Source: Actinacidiphila yanglinensis
Lineage (GTDB): Bacteria; Actinomycetota; Actinomycetes; Streptomycetales; Streptomycetaceae
Length of the DNA: 64,000 bases
Reading direction: 5' to 3'
Assembly (NCBI RefSeq): GCF_900107965.1
Contig: NZ_FNVU01000009.1
Location: 293,938-357,937 of the forward strand
The notes under the pieces were generated by a model. It saw only the letters and a list, made by a program, of their open reading frames with translations. It did no database searches and was not told where the DNA came from. The position numbers were made by a program, and so were the translations under genes. Position 1 is the first letter of the stretch, and each line of letters starts with the position of its first letter. Shown one piece after another: positions 25,032 to 33,433 of this stretch.

Positions 25032-26297
25032 ATGCCCGACGTACCTGAACCCATGGTCAAACTGGTCCGCTGGACGGCCGAGCCGGTGGCCGCGCAGATC
25101 ATCCGGTCCACGGCCGCGGCCGTCTTCGCCTACCTCGCGGCCATCTGGCTGCTGCCGCAGCCGGTCCCGCTGACCGCACCGCTCACCGCGCTGCTGGTCG
25201 TCCAGGTCACCCTCTACTCGACGTTCATGACCGGAATCCGCCGGGTCAACGCGGTCGTGGTCGGCGTGCTCATCGCGATCACCTTCAGCGCGCTGGTCGG
25301 CCTGAGCTGGTGGAGCCTCGGCCTGATCATCCTCACCTCGCTGCTGATCGGCCGGGTGGTGCGGGTCGGCGAGTTCGAGGTGGAGGTGGCGATCTCCGCG
25401 ATGCTGGTGCTCGGCGTGACCAAGGTGGCCACCACCGCCTGGGACCGCGTCTACGAGACGCTGATCGGCGCCGGCGTCGGCCTGCTGTTCAACCTGCTGT
25501 TCGCCCCGCCGGTGTGGGTGCAGTCCGCCGGCGGCTCGATCGAGGCGATGGCCCACCGGATGGGGCAGCTCTTCCGCGACATCGGCGGACAGGTCGCGGG
25601 GCATCTGACGGTCGAGCGGGCCGCGGCCCGACTGCACGAGGCGCGCCGGGTCGACCACGACATCGCCGAGGTGGACGCGTCCCTGCGGCAGGCCGAGGAC
25701 AGCCTGCGGTTCAACCCGCGGGTGCGCGAGGGGCTGCTGTCCCGCGTGGTGCTGCGCACCGGCCTGGACACCCTGGAGATCTGCGCGGTGGTGCTGAGGG
25801 TGCTCTCCCGCACGCTCACCGATCTGGCCAAGGAGCGCACCGGCGAGACGCTCTTCTCCGAGGAGGTCGCCACCGAGCTGGAACGGCTCTTCGACCACGT
25901 GGCGGGCGCGGTCGAGAGCTTCGCGGTGCTGATCACCACGCAGATCGCGGAGAACGCCCAGACCGCGGAGGACCGGCTCGCGGAGGCCCTGGCCGGCGCC
26001 GCGGAGGTGCGCGATCGGGTGGCGGACCTGCTGCTGGCCGGGGTGCAGCGGCATCCGCGGCAATGGCAGTTGCACGGGGCGCTGCTGGCGGAACTGGACC
26101 GGATCCTGGACGAACTCGCCGTCGAGAAGCGCTCCGAGCGGCTGGTGGAGGAACTGGACCGGCAGTCCACGGAGATGAGCGAGCGGCATCCGCGCATGGC
26201 GATGATGTGGCGCCGGCTCAGCGGCAGGAGTGCGGTACTGCGCGCCTCGGCCCCGGTGCGGGCCGCCTTCCGCAGGGATCCCGGAGAGGACGACTGA
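25032..26297 (+). CDS. Aromatic acid exporter / FUSC-like membrane protein
   Basis: A 421-residue protein. Four or five membrane segments occupy residues about 25-165 (STAAAVFAYLAAIWLLPQPV, VNAVVVGVLIAITFSALVGL, LGLIILTSLLIGRVV, LIGAGVGLLFNLLFAPPVWV). A long cytoplasmic, strongly helical region follows (about 170-420), with likely coiled-coil stretches. This matches the aromatic acid exporter (ArAE/FUSC) type. A GGGAAAGGG lies upstream of the ATG. The direction of transport and the substrate are unknown. It lies between glucanase genes but shows no sign of being part of their operons. Confidence 0.7.
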   Translation: MPDVPEPMVKLVRWTAEPVAAQIIRSTAAAVFAYLAAIWLLPQPVPLTAPLTALLVVQVTLYSTFMTGIRRVNAVVVGVLIAITFSALVGLSWWSLGLIILTSLLIGRVVRVGEFEVEVAISAMLVLGVTKVATTAWDRVYETLIGAGVGLLFNLLFAPPVWVQSAGGSIEAMAHRMGQLFRDIGGQVAGHLTVERAAARLHEARRVDHDIAEVDASLRQAEDSLRFNPRVREGLLSRVVLRTGLDTLEICAVVLRVLSRTLTDLAKERTGETLFSEEVATELERLFDHVAGAVESFAVLITTQIAENAQTAEDRLAEALAGAAEVRDRVADLLLAGVQRHPRQWQLHGALLAELDRILDELAVEKRSERLVEELDRQSTEMSERHPRMAMMWRRLSGRSAVLRASAPVRAAFRRDPGEDD

Positions 26298-26437
26298 GGC
26301 GTCCGCCCCTTCCCGGCCGCGCGGGTTGCCCCGGGTGGCCCGCGGTCCGCTGCGCGCGGGCGAATCGTTGCTGTCACAAGGATAGACGGAGCCGTAGCGC
26401 GTCTGTAACACTCTGCCAACGCGCGCGCAAATTATGA

Positions 26438-26458
26438 GCAGATCCACGATGGATCTGC
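26438..26458. promoter_or_regulatory. Inverted repeat upstream of the GH87 gene
   Basis: GCAGATCC (26,438-26,445) and GGATCTGC (26,451-26,458) are exact reverse complements with a 5-nt centre. The site lies about 95 bp before the GH87 start, in an AT-richer patch (CAAATTATG). It is a possible operator. It differs from the LacI-type site of the GH16 gene. Confidence 0.45.
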
Positions 26459-26553
26459 ATGGGAACAGTGCAACTTCAATGGCTCGATCCGCACGTTTCG
26501 GATTGTGCAGTCAGTGAGTCTCCTTCATCCGGACCACGACACAGAGGGACGCT

Positions 26554-29500
26554 ATGAGACCCAAGCGCTCCATTCCGCGGCTGATGGCTGGGGTGACCGC
26601 GGCCGGCCTGCTCCTGCTGGGCGTCCAGGCCGTCCCCGCCACCGCGGCTGGGGGATCGCACGCGGTGGCGGCCAGGACCGCCGCGGCCAGCAGCACCGGC
26701 GGGAGCAACACCGCCGCCCACCTGAACGACGGCAACCAGTCCACCTACTGGGAGAGTTCGGGCAAGGCCCTCCCGCAGTGGGCACAGATCGACCTCGGCA
26801 AGGACAAGGTCGTCGACCAGGTCCGGCTCAAGGTGCCCGCCTCCTGGAGCAAGCGCAGCGAGACGATGGCGCTGCAGGGCAGCGAGGACGGCGTCAGCTT
26901 CGACACGCTGGTCGGCTCCGCGAAATACACCTTCGACCCGGGCAGGGGCAACACGGTCACGGTGTCCTTCCCGGCGCAGAAGGCCCGCTACCTACGGGCC
27001 GACGTGTCGGCGAACTCCGCCGGCCGGACCGCGCAGCTCTCCGAGATGACCGCGCAGGCGGCCGCCGCCTCCACGGTGAACCTCGCCAAGGGCCGCCCCA
27101 CCGCCGAGTCCAGCCACACCGACGTCTACCCCTCGGGCAACGCCGTCGACGGTGACGCGAACACCTACTGGGAGAGCGCCAACAACGCGTTCCCGCAGTG
27201 GTTGCGGGTCGACCTCGGCAGCGCGGTCCCGGTGAACCAGGTGGTCCTGAAGTTGCCGCCGGCCACCTCGTGGGCCACCCGCACCGAGACACTCGCGGTC
27301 CAGGGCAGCACGGACGGCTCCACCTTCTCCGACATCGTGGCCTCGGCCGGGTACACCTTCAACCCGGCCGGCGGGAACACGGTGACGATCACCTTCAACT
27401 CGACCACGACCCGCTACGTCCGGTTGAACGTCACCGGCAACACGGGCTGGCCGGCCGGCCAGATCTCCGAGTTCGAGGTGTACGGGCCGACCACCGGTGA
27501 CACCCAGGCGCCCACCGCGCCGGCCAACCTCGCCTACACGCAACCGGCTTCGGGACAGGTCAAGCTGACCTGGAGCGCGTCCACCGACGACACCGGCGTC
27601 ACCGGGTACGACATCTACGCCAACGGCACCCTGCGCACCTCGGTGGCCGGCAACGTGCTGACGTACACCGACAGCCAGCCCGACACCGCCACCGTGACGT
27701 ACACCGTCAAGGCGCACGACGCGGCCGGCAACCAGTCCGCGGCCAGCAACAGCGTGACCCGTACCGGCACCTCGGGGGACACGCAGCCGCCGTCCACGCC
27801 GTCGAACCTCGCGTACACCCAGCCCGCGAGCGGCCAGATCAAGCTGACCTGGAGCGCGGCCAGCGACAACACGGCCGTCACCGGCTACGAGGTGTTCCGC
27901 AACGGCACCAAGGTGGCCACCACGGCGGGTGACACGCTCAGCTACACCGACAGCCAGCCGGACTCCGCCACCGTCGCGTACTTCGTGCGCGCCGTGGACG
28001 CGGCCGGCAACGAGTCGGGCAACAGCAACACGGTGACCCGCAACGGCACCGCCTCCAACGGCACGAACCAGGCGGTCGGCAAGCCGATCACCGCCTCCTC
28101 CACGGTGCAGAACTTCGTCGCCGCCAACGCCAACGACGACGATGTGAACACCTACTGGGAGGGCACCGGCACCAGTTCGCTCACCCTCCAGCTCGGTGCG
28201 AACGTCGACACCAGCCAGGTCGTGGTGAAGCTCAACCCGTCCAGCGCCTGGGGTGCGCGCACCCAGACCATCGAGATCGACGGCCGCGAGCAGTCCGCGA
28301 CCGGCTTCAGCCAGATCTCGGCGGCCAAGCAGTACAGCTTCGACCCGGCCACCGGCAACACCGTGACCATTCCGGTCACCGCGCGGGTCGCCGACGTACG
28401 CCTGACCTTCAGCAACAACTCCGGTGCGGGCGGCGGCCAGGCGGCCGAGGTCCAGGTGATCGGGGTGCCCGGGCCCAACCCGGACCTGACCGTGAGCACG
28501 CTGACCGCCTCCCCGGCCGCCCCGGTGGAGACCGACCCGATCACGCTGAGCTCGACGGTCAAGAACATCGGTACCAACGCGTCGACGGCCACCAACGTCA
28601 ACTTCTACCTCGGCACCACCAAGGTCGGCACCGCCAATGTCGGCGCGCTGGCGGCCGGTGCGAGCACCACCGCCTCGGTGAACATCGGCGCCAAGGACGC
28701 GGGCAGCTACCAGCTCACCGCGAAGGTCGACGAGGCCAACTCGGTGGTCGAGCAGAACGAGACCAACAACAGCTTCACCGCGGCCAGTCCGCTGGTGGTC
28801 AAGCCGGTCGACACCTCCGACCTGCTCCCGGTCACCGCGTGGTCGCCGGGCAACCCGTCGGCCGGCCAGAACGTCACCTTCACGGTGGCGGTCAAGAACC
28901 AGGGCACCGTCGCCTCGGCGTCTGGCGCGCACGCCATCACCGTGTCGATCCTGGACGCGAGCAGCGGCAGCGTGGTCAAGACCCTGACCGGCTCCTACAG
29001 CGGCGCGATCGCCGCCGGCGCCACCACCGCCCCGGTGAGCCTGGGCAGTTGGACGGCGGTCAACGGCAAGTACACGGTGAAGACGGTCGTCGCGGTCGAC
29101 ACCAACGAGGTGGCGACCAAGCAGGCCAACAACACCGCGAACCAGTCCTTCTTCGTGGGCCGCGGCGCCAACATGCCGTACGACGCCTACGAGGCCGAGG
29201 ACGGCGTCACCGGCGGCGGCGCGACGGTCCTCGGACCGAACCGCACCATCGGCGACCCCGCCGGTGAGGCGTCCGGCCGCGAGGCCGTGCACCTCGGCGG
29301 CAACGGCCAGTACGTGCAGTGGACCACCCGCGCGTCCACCAACACCCTGGTCACCCGCTTCAACATCCCCGACGGCACCGACTCCACCACGCTGGACGTC
29401 TACGTCGACGGGACCCTGCTGAAGACGATCAGCCTGACCCCGAAGTACGAGTGGCTCTACGGCGACGAGACGAGTCCCACCAACTCGGCCGGCTCCGGCG

Positions 29501-30831
29501 GCCCGCGGCACATCTACGACGAGGCGAACGTGATGCTCGGCACCACCGTGCCGGCCGGTCACACCATCAGGCTGCAGAAGGACGCGGCGAACACCGCGGC
29601 CTACTACAACATCGACTACATCGACCTGGAGCAGGTCACCGCGACGCCGAACCCGGACCCGACCAAGTACGTGGTGCCGGCCGGCTTCACCCAGCAGGAC
29701 GTGCAGAACGCCCTGGACACCGCGCGGCAGGACACCACCAAGCTCGGTGTCTACCTGCCGGCCGGGACGTACCAGATGTCGAGCAAGTTGACCGTCTACG
29801 GCCGTTCGATCAAGGTGATCGGCGCGGGCCCGTGGTTCACGCAGTTCACCACGCCGCAGACCCAGGAGAACACCGACGGCGGCTTCACGGTCCAGAGCAC
29901 CGCGAACGGTTCGACCTTCACCGGGTTCGCCTTCTTCGGCAACTACACCAGCCGCATCGACGGGCCCGGCAAGGTCTTCGACCTGAACGGCGTCTCCGGC
30001 CTGACGATCGACAACCTGTGGGTCGAGCACATGATCTGCGGGGTGTGGGCGACGAACGTGGACAACTCGCAGTTCACCAACCTGCGGATCCGCGACACCT
30101 TCGCGGACGGCGTCAACCTGACCAACGGCTCCACCGGCAACACGGTCAGCAACGACGAGGCGCGGTCCACCGGCGACGACAGCTTCGCGCTGTTCCCGGC
30201 CATCGACAACCACAACGAGCAGGAGACCGGCAACACCTTCTCCAACCTCAGCGTGCAGACGGTGTGGCGCGCGGCGGGGCTTGCGGTCTACGGCGGTGGC
30301 GGCAACACCTTCAGCAACCTCTACATCGCCGACAGCCTCACCTACCCGGGTGTGACGATCGGTTCGCTGGCCTTCGGCGGTATCCCCGCCCTGGGCTTCG
30401 AGTCCTCGCCGCAGACGAACTTCTCCAACATCACGCTGGCCAGGGACGGCGGCCACTTCTGGGGCGCGCAGACCTTCCCGGCGCTGTGGATCTACTCGGC
30501 GGAGTTCAAGATGCAGGGCATCCGGATCAGCAACGTCGACATCAGCGATCCGACGTACTCCGGGGTGATGTTCCAGACCAAGTGGAACGGCAGCACCCCG
30601 CTGAACCCGATCACGGACACCGTCATCTCCGACCTCTCGGTCACCGGCGCGCACAAGAGCGGCGACGCCTACGACGCGAAGTCCGGTTTCGGCCTGTGGG
30701 CGAACCCGCAGCCGGAAGCCGGGCAGGGGCCGGCCGACGGATCGGTGACGATCAACGGGCTCACCGAGAGCGACAACGCGGTGGACATCGAGAACACCAC
30801 GTCCACCTTCACCATCAATGTCAGCAACTAG
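26554..30831 (+). CDS. Multidomain GH87-type alpha-1,3-glucanase
   Basis: A 1425-residue secreted protein with a Sec signal peptide (LMAGVTAAGLLLLGVQAVPA, then TAAGG). Modules in order: F5/8C-like (about 35-165), F5/8C-like (172-312), FN3 (315-405), FN3 (408-500, nearly a copy of the first), F5/8C-like (503-640), CARDB (643-750), CARDB (755-868), CBM6/35-like (872-1035; YDAYEAEDGVTGGG) and a right-handed beta-helix catalytic domain (1038-1425). The catalytic region has IRDTFADGVNLTNGS and STGDDSFALFPAID, matching GH87 mutanase/alpha-1,3-glucanase Asp motifs. It should cut alpha-1,3-glucan of fungal walls, or mutan. GAGGGA precedes the ATG. The domain boundaries are estimates. Confidence 0.82.
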   Translation: MRPKRSIPRLMAGVTAAGLLLLGVQAVPATAAGGSHAVAARTAAASSTGGSNTAAHLNDGNQSTYWESSGKALPQWAQIDLGKDKVVDQVRLKVPASWSKRSETMALQGSEDGVSFDTLVGSAKYTFDPGRGNTVTVSFPAQKARYLRADVSANSAGRTAQLSEMTAQAAAASTVNLAKGRPTAESSHTDVYPSGNAVDGDANTYWESANNAFPQWLRVDLGSAVPVNQVVLKLPPATSWATRTETLAVQGSTDGSTFSDIVASAGYTFNPAGGNTVTITFNSTTTRYVRLNVTGNTGWPAGQISEFEVYGPTTGDTQAPTAPANLAYTQPASGQVKLTWSASTDDTGVTGYDIYANGTLRTSVAGNVLTYTDSQPDTATVTYTVKAHDAAGNQSAASNSVTRTGTSGDTQPPSTPSNLAYTQPASGQIKLTWSAASDNTAVTGYEVFRNGTKVATTAGDTLSYTDSQPDSATVAYFVRAVDAAGNESGNSNTVTRNGTASNGTNQAVGKPITASSTVQNFVAANANDDDVNTYWEGTGTSSLTLQLGANVDTSQVVVKLNPSSAWGARTQTIEIDGREQSATGFSQISAAKQYSFDPATGNTVTIPVTARVADVRLTFSNNSGAGGGQAAEVQVIGVPGPNPDLTVSTLTASPAAPVETDPITLSSTVKNIGTNASTATNVNFYLGTTKVGTANVGALAAGASTTASVNIGAKDAGSYQLTAKVDEANSVVEQNETNNSFTAASPLVVKPVDTSDLLPVTAWSPGNPSAGQNVTFTVAVKNQGTVASASGAHAITVSILDASSGSVVKTLTGSYSGAIAAGATTAPVSLGSWTAVNGKYTVKTVVAVDTNEVATKQANNTANQSFFVGRGANMPYDAYEAEDGVTGGGATVLGPNRTIGDPAGEASGREAVHLGGNGQYVQWTTRASTNTLVTRFNIPDGTDSTTLDVYVDGTLLKTISLTPKYEWLYGDETSPTNSAGSGGPRHIYDEANVMLGTTVPAGHTIRLQKDAANTAAYYNIDYIDLEQVTATPNPDPTKYVVPAGFTQQDVQNALDTARQDTTKLGVYLPAGTYQMSSKLTVYGRSIKVIGAGPWFTQFTTPQTQENTDGGFTVQSTANGSTFTGFAFFGNYTSRIDGPGKVFDLNGVSGLTIDNLWVEHMICGVWATNVDNSQFTNLRIRDTFADGVNLTNGSTGNTVSNDEARSTGDDSFALFPAIDNHNEQETGNTFSNLSVQTVWRAAGLAVYGGGGNTFSNLYIADSLTYPGVTIGSLAFGGIPALGFESSPQTNFSNITLARDGGHFWGAQTFPALWIYSAEFKMQGIRISNVDISDPTYSGVMFQTKWNGSTPLNPITDTVISDLSVTGAHKSGDAYDAKSGFGLWANPQPEAGQGPADGSVTINGLTESDNAVDIENTTSTFTINVSN

Positions 30832-30918
30832 CGGGCACGGCCCGCTGGTTGCCCTGAGAGGAGCCTGACCGGAGGGATCGGCGGCGGCCGGCGGCAGGAG
30901 GAGCCGGCCCGGCCCGGG

Positions 30919-30953
30919 GCGGGTCCGCGTTCGCACCGTGAACGCGGGCCCGC
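30919..30953 (+). terminator. Stem-loop terminator after the GH87 gene
   Basis: The arms 30,919-30,932 and 30,940-30,953 pair over 14 nt with one G-T pair and a 7-nt loop. A shorter hairpin (GCGGGC / GCCCGC) starts at the stop codon itself, at 30,831. The rest of the region to 31,134 holds the chitinase promoter. Confidence 0.6.
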
Positions 30954-31015
30954 TCCGCCCTGCGCCGGAAAGGGGGCCCGCTCCCGGCTGCCTTCAGTTG
31001 GTGAACGCGGAGGTC

Positions 31016-31044
31016 TTGACGGGGCATTGGTCTAGTCCTACCTT
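31016..31044 (+). promoter_or_regulatory. Chitinase promoter with DasR-like site
   Basis: TTGACG (31,016-31,021) and TACCTT (31,039-31,044) are spaced by 17 nt. The spacer carries ATTGGTCTAGTCCTAC (31,026-31,041), which matches 11 of 16 positions of the DasR responsive element (ACTGGTCTAGACCAGT), including the TGGTCTAG core. DasR is the GlcNAc-responsive GntR repressor known to control Streptomyces chitinase genes. Confidence 0.65.
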
Positions 31045-31134
31045 CGCCGATACGCCGTCAGTCACGTCGGCGTCCCCCGTTCATTCACATGAACGCGCGG
31101 GTTCGGCTGTCCGTCACGGAAGGCCCTCCCCCAC

Positions 31135-32571
31135 ATGAGAAGACCGCGTCCGAAGCTCAAGGCGTTCGGTGCCCTGCTCGCCACCCCCACGCTCGCGGCG
31201 GGCATCCTCTTCGCCGCCGGCGGCACCGCGCACGCGGCGGCGAACCCCGGCCCCGGCTTCCCCGCCCAGTACGCCGCCCCCTACGCCGAGGTGTGGAACT
31301 CGCCGTCGGCGCTGACCACGGTGCGCAACGCCACCGGGCTGAAGTACTTCACCCTCGCCTTCGTCATCGACGGCGGCGGCTGCAACGCCACGTTCAACGG
31401 TGACACCTCGATCACCGACGGCAGCTGGACCTCCGCGATCAACACCCTGCGCGGCGCGGGCGGCGACGTCATCGCCTCCTTCGGCGGCGCGTCCGGCAGC
31501 GAGGAAGCGCTGGCCTGTACCTCGGTGTCGGCGCTGGAGACCCAGTACAAGCGGGTCATCGACGGCCTGAACCTCACCCGGCTGGACTTCGACATCGAAG
31601 GCAGCGCGCTGGACAACACCACCGCCAACGACCGCCGCAACACCGCGCTGGCCGACCTCCAGCAGCAGTACGCCGCCCAGGGCAAGAAGCTGGACATCGA
31701 CTACACGCTGCCGGTCGACCCCAGTGGCCTGGAGTCCAACGCGATCAGCCTGCTGAACAACGCCAAGAGCCACGGGGTGAACGTCAACCTCGTCAACATC
31801 ATGACGATGGACTACGGCGGCTCCCAGGACATGGGCAACGCCGCGATCAGCGCCGCGCAGGGCCTGCACACCCAGCTCGGCCAGATATGGACCACCAAGT
31901 CCTCCGCCCAGCTCTGGGCGATGGAGGGCAACACCCCGATGATCGGCGTCAACGACACCTCCAGCGAGGTGTTCTCCACCTCCGATGCCACTGACCTGGC
32001 CAACTTCGCCAAGTCCAACGGCATCCAGGAGCTGTCCTTCTGGTCGCTGGGCCGCGACAAGGCGTGCGCGACCAACGGCGGTACCACGCAGGACACCTGC
32101 AGCGGCACCCCGCAGTCCGCCTGGCAGTTCTCCAGCACCTTCAACGGCATCACCGGCGGTGGCGGCACCACCCCGCCGCCCACCGGCGGGACCGGCCCGA
32201 TCACCTCCGGGTACGCGGGCAAGTGCGTCGACGTGGCGAGCGCCAGCTCCGCCAACGGCGCCGCGGTCCAGCTCTACGACTGCAACGGCACCAACGCGCA
32301 GACCTGGACGGTCGGTTCCGACGGCAGCCTGCAGGCCCTCGGCAAGTGCATGGACGTCACCGCGGCCGGGACCGCCAACGGCACCAAGGTGCAGCTCTAC
32401 GACTGCAACGGCACCAGCGCCCAGAAGTGGTCCACATCCGGCAGCACCCTGGTCAACGCCGGCTCCGGCCGCTGCCTGGACGCCACGGGCCCCAGCTCGG
32501 CCAACGGCACCCGGCTGCAGATCTGGGACTGCGCCGGCGGCACCAACCAGCAGTGGGCGCTTCCGTCCTGA
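31135..32571 (+). CDS. GH18 chitinase with C-terminal ricin-type lectin domain
   Basis: A 478-residue secreted enzyme. The signal peptide (LKAFGALLATPTLAAGILFA) is cleaved near AHAAA. The GH18 barrel spans about residues 38-340, with the catalytic LDFDIEGS (Asp151, Asp153, Glu155) complete and a VNLVNIMTMDYGG strand. A Gly/Thr/Pro linker (TPPPTGGTG) leads to a ricin B/CBM13 trefoil (about 357-478) with three repeats ending NAQTW, SAQKW and TNQQW. It should hydrolyse chitin, with the lectin binding the polymer. GGAAGG precedes the ATG. It is probably DasR-controlled. Confidence 0.9.
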   Translation: MRRPRPKLKAFGALLATPTLAAGILFAAGGTAHAAANPGPGFPAQYAAPYAEVWNSPSALTTVRNATGLKYFTLAFVIDGGGCNATFNGDTSITDGSWTSAINTLRGAGGDVIASFGGASGSEEALACTSVSALETQYKRVIDGLNLTRLDFDIEGSALDNTTANDRRNTALADLQQQYAAQGKKLDIDYTLPVDPSGLESNAISLLNNAKSHGVNVNLVNIMTMDYGGSQDMGNAAISAAQGLHTQLGQIWTTKSSAQLWAMEGNTPMIGVNDTSSEVFSTSDATDLANFAKSNGIQELSFWSLGRDKACATNGGTTQDTCSGTPQSAWQFSSTFNGITGGGGTTPPPTGGTGPITSGYAGKCVDVASASSANGAAVQLYDCNGTNAQTWTVGSDGSLQALGKCMDVTAAGTANGTKVQLYDCNGTSAQKWSTSGSTLVNAGSGRCLDATGPSSANGTRLQIWDCAGGTNQQWALPS

Positions 32572-32591
32572 CGGCAGGGCGACCGTGAACC

Positions 32592-32633
32592 ACCGGTCCC
32601 GGGCGGGGACGATGGCATCCGCCCGGGACCGGT
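32592..32633 (+). terminator. Perfect 15-bp stem-loop after the chitinase gene
   Basis: The arms 32,592-32,606 (ACCGGTCCCGGGCGG) and 32,619-32,633 are exactly complementary with a 12-nt loop, 20 bp beyond the stop codon. The hairpin sits between the chitinase and the DinB-like gene on the same strand. Confidence 0.7.
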
Positions 32634-32742
32634 ACCCGTCCCGGCGACCGGCCGCGCCCCCCGCGGTGCGCCCGCCGGGCGGGCCGGGCGGCAAGAATGT
32701 CAGGGCTGGTGGAACCACCCCGACAAGCCGCTGGAGCACGTG

Positions 32743-33255
32743 ATGAACACCGCTGAACTGCTCGCCGACGCCTACGGCCGGATCCAGGAGGCCGTGCACG
32801 CCGCCGTCGACGGGCTGACCGCCGAGGAACTGTCCGTGCGCTTGGACGACGGCGCCAACTCGATCGGCTGGCTGGTCTGGCACCTCACCCGGGTCCAGGA
32901 CGACCACGTCGCCGAGGTGGCCGGGCGCGACCAGGTCTGGACCTCCGCCGGCTGGGACAAGCGCTTCGACCTGCCCTTCCGGGCCCGGACGATCGGCTAC
33001 GGCCAGAGCGCCGCGCAGGCCGGAAAGGTCAGGATCGCCGACCCCGCGCTGCTCACCGGCTACTACGACGACGTGCACGCGGCCAGCCTGGACTTCCTGG
33101 CCGGGCTGGCCGACGAGGACCTCGACGAGGTCGTCGACGAGCGCTGGGACCCGCCGGTCACCCTCGGCGTCCGCCTGATCAGCGTGATCAACGACGACCT
33201 CCAGCACGCCGGACAGGCCGCGTACGTCCGGGGCATCCTGATGCGCCGCCGCTGA
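32743..33255 (+). CDS. DinB superfamily protein (DUF664-like)
   Basis: A 170-residue four-helix-bundle protein. The metal-ligand histidines appear in NSIGWLVWHLTRVQDDHVAE and at LQHAGQAAYVRG near the C-terminus, as in DinB/YfiT mycothiol- or bacillithiol-dependent enzymes. Many actinomycete members use mycothiol to modify electrophiles, so a detoxification role is plausible but not shown. ATG 32,743 with GGAG 6 nt upstream was chosen; a GTG 3 nt earlier is possible. It stands alone. Confidence 0.8.
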   Translation: MNTAELLADAYGRIQEAVHAAVDGLTAEELSVRLDDGANSIGWLVWHLTRVQDDHVAEVAGRDQVWTSAGWDKRFDLPFRARTIGYGQSAAQAGKVRIADPALLTGYYDDVHAASLDFLAGLADEDLDEVVDERWDPPVTLGVRLISVINDDLQHAGQAAYVRGILMRRR

Positions 33256-33381
33256 ACCGCGCGCCGGTGACGCCCCGTCACCGAGCCGTCCGCGGGGGGA
33301 GCGTGGCCGCCCGGTGCGCGCTCCCCGCACCCCATCGGCGCCGTCCTTCCGCCCTGTGGGGCGATCGACCCCGATGCTAGG

Positions 33382-33405
33382 GTTACTTAACCTAAGTTAA
33401 CTAAC
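33382..33405. promoter_or_regulatory. MarR-type operator upstream of the exporter gene
   Basis: GTTACTTAAC (33,382-33,391) and GTTAACTAAC (33,396-33,405) form a palindrome with 9 of 10 matching pairs and a CTAA centre. It is conspicuously AT-rich against the surrounding DNA and lies 28 bp before the MFS gene. AT-rich palindromes of this kind are usual MarR targets. The MarR gene follows the exporter. Confidence 0.65.
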
Positions 33406-33433
33406 TGCTTTCCGGCTGGGGTGTGACCGCCGC

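Noticed and set aside
26992..30936. A 1314-codon open frame on the minus strand
   Set aside because: It is entirely antisense to the GH87-type gene, and its composition (Val/Gly/Arg/Asp-rich, no domains) is that of a shadow.
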